Source: an uncultured Neomegalonema sp.
GTDB lineage: Bacteria > Pseudomonadota > Alphaproteobacteria > Rhodobacterales > Rhodobacteraceae
Assembly: GCA_937944035.1 (NCBI GenBank)
Contig: CALDZQ010000272.1
Span: forward strand, 1 to 5,505
Direction of reading: 5' to 3'
Length of the DNA stretch: 5,505 nucleotides
The notes under the pieces are model-generated. The model did no database searches, was not told the DNA's origin, and worked only from the letters and a program-made list of their open reading frames with translations. The position numbers and the translations under genes were made by a program. This document shows, piece by piece, positions 5,244 through 5,505 of this stretch (the stretch's first letter is position 1; every line of letters starts with the position of its first letter).

Positions 5244-5505
5244 TCAGGGCCTGCGGTCGCCGCCGAAGATGCCGCTCGCGCGCAGGGCCGCGCCGCCGTC
5301 ACCTGCCGACTGGAAGTCGATCTGCCCCCCGGTCGCGAGGGCGGAAGCGGCGGTGCTGTCCCCAAAGAATGACCCGGCCACGCCCACATTCACCGCCGGG
5401 CGGCCCGCGCCCGCGCCGGTGTTCAGCAGGGTGCCCGCATAATGCGGCGCGGCGGAACCGGCCCCGATGCCTGCCCCGTCAACATCCACATCGAAATCAT
5501 ATCCG
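5244..5505 (-). CDS. C-terminus of a Gly/Ala-rich, probably exported beta-barrel-type protein, cut by window edge
   Basis: The frame is open from the window edge to a TGA at 5246-5244, giving 86 residues; the coding start lies outside. The visible part is rich in Gly, Ala, Asp and Ser with almost no Lys, has no cysteines, and contains PAVNVGVAGSFFGDSTAASA, then GGQIDF and the end ASGIFGGDRRP. The alternating 'V-G-V-A-GSFFG' and terminal 'GIFGG-R' strands resemble the last strands of TbpB-like surface barrels, where 'G-FFG...A...GG-F' and a final 'GIFGG/AGKR' recur. In alphaproteobacteria CHASE2 cyclases often follow FecR-domain proteins, some with such tails; whether a FecR domain is present upstream cannot be seen. 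Only 6 bp separate it from the cyclase and the two share a reading frame, so they are very likely co-transcribed. It may be an envelope partner of the CHASE2 sensor. The coding call is firm and the family call tentative. Confidence 0.72.
   Translation of the reverse strand, partial: GYDFDVDVDGAGIGAGSAAPHYAGTLLNTGAGAGRPAVNVGVAGSFFGDSTAASALATGGQIDFQSAGDGGAALRASGIFGGDRRP

Noticed and set aside
4755..5372. Plus-strand open frame of 205 codons, Gly/Arg-rich
   Set aside because: It is antisense to the cyclase N-terminus and the upstream gene's end, and has no recognisable domain.
5244..5489. Treating the last minus-strand frame as a complete 81-residue gene starting with GTG at 5489
   Set aside because: The frame stays open to the window edge, no ribosome binding site is visible, and the content looks like the C-terminus of a larger protein.

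Overview
The window looks like chromosomal DNA from a high-GC alphaproteobacterium, most likely a member of the Rhodobacterales (roseobacter/rhodobacter group). This rests on the GC-rich codon usage, a methyltransferase N-terminus of the MttB type common in that order, and a CHASE2 adenylate cyclase next to a metallo-beta-lactamase-fold protein. The lineage is inferred from protein resemblance only. Every supportable gene is on the minus strand, so transcription runs from the high-coordinate end to the low one.

In transcription order: (1) 5505-5244, the C-terminus of a Gly/Ala-rich protein that looks like the end of a surface-type beta-barrel domain; (2) 5237-3003, a complete membrane-bound class III adenylate cyclase with an extracytoplasmic CHASE2 sensor; (3) 3006-2170, a metallo-beta-lactamase-fold hydrolase whose start overlaps the cyclase stop as ATGA; (4) 2100-982, a complete secreted PQQ-dependent aldose sugar dehydrogenase; (5) a strong rho-independent terminator at 961-925; (6) 902-696, a 68-residue YjzC-like protein; (7) a 266-bp non-coding region with repeats and inverted repeats; (8) 429-1, the first 143 codons of an MttB-family (trimethylamine methyltransferase-like) protein running off the window.

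Genes 1-3 are tightly packed (6-bp gap, then a 4-bp overlap) and almost certainly form one transcription unit. Gene 4 follows after 69 bp and probably ends the unit at the terminator. The core is a possible sensory module: CHASE2 senses something outside the inner membrane, the cyclase makes cAMP, and the coupled MBL-fold enzyme may hydrolyse a phosphodiester, possibly cAMP itself. The last role is inference from position and from the HxHLDH motif. The methyltransferase appears to be a separate unit with its own long regulatory leader.

No RNA gene, CRISPR array, mobile element or clear sign of recent transfer was seen. No wholly new system is evident. The most interesting points are the cyclase/MBL coupling, the in-frame TGA between the surface-type protein and the cyclase, and the repeat-rich methyltransferase leader.
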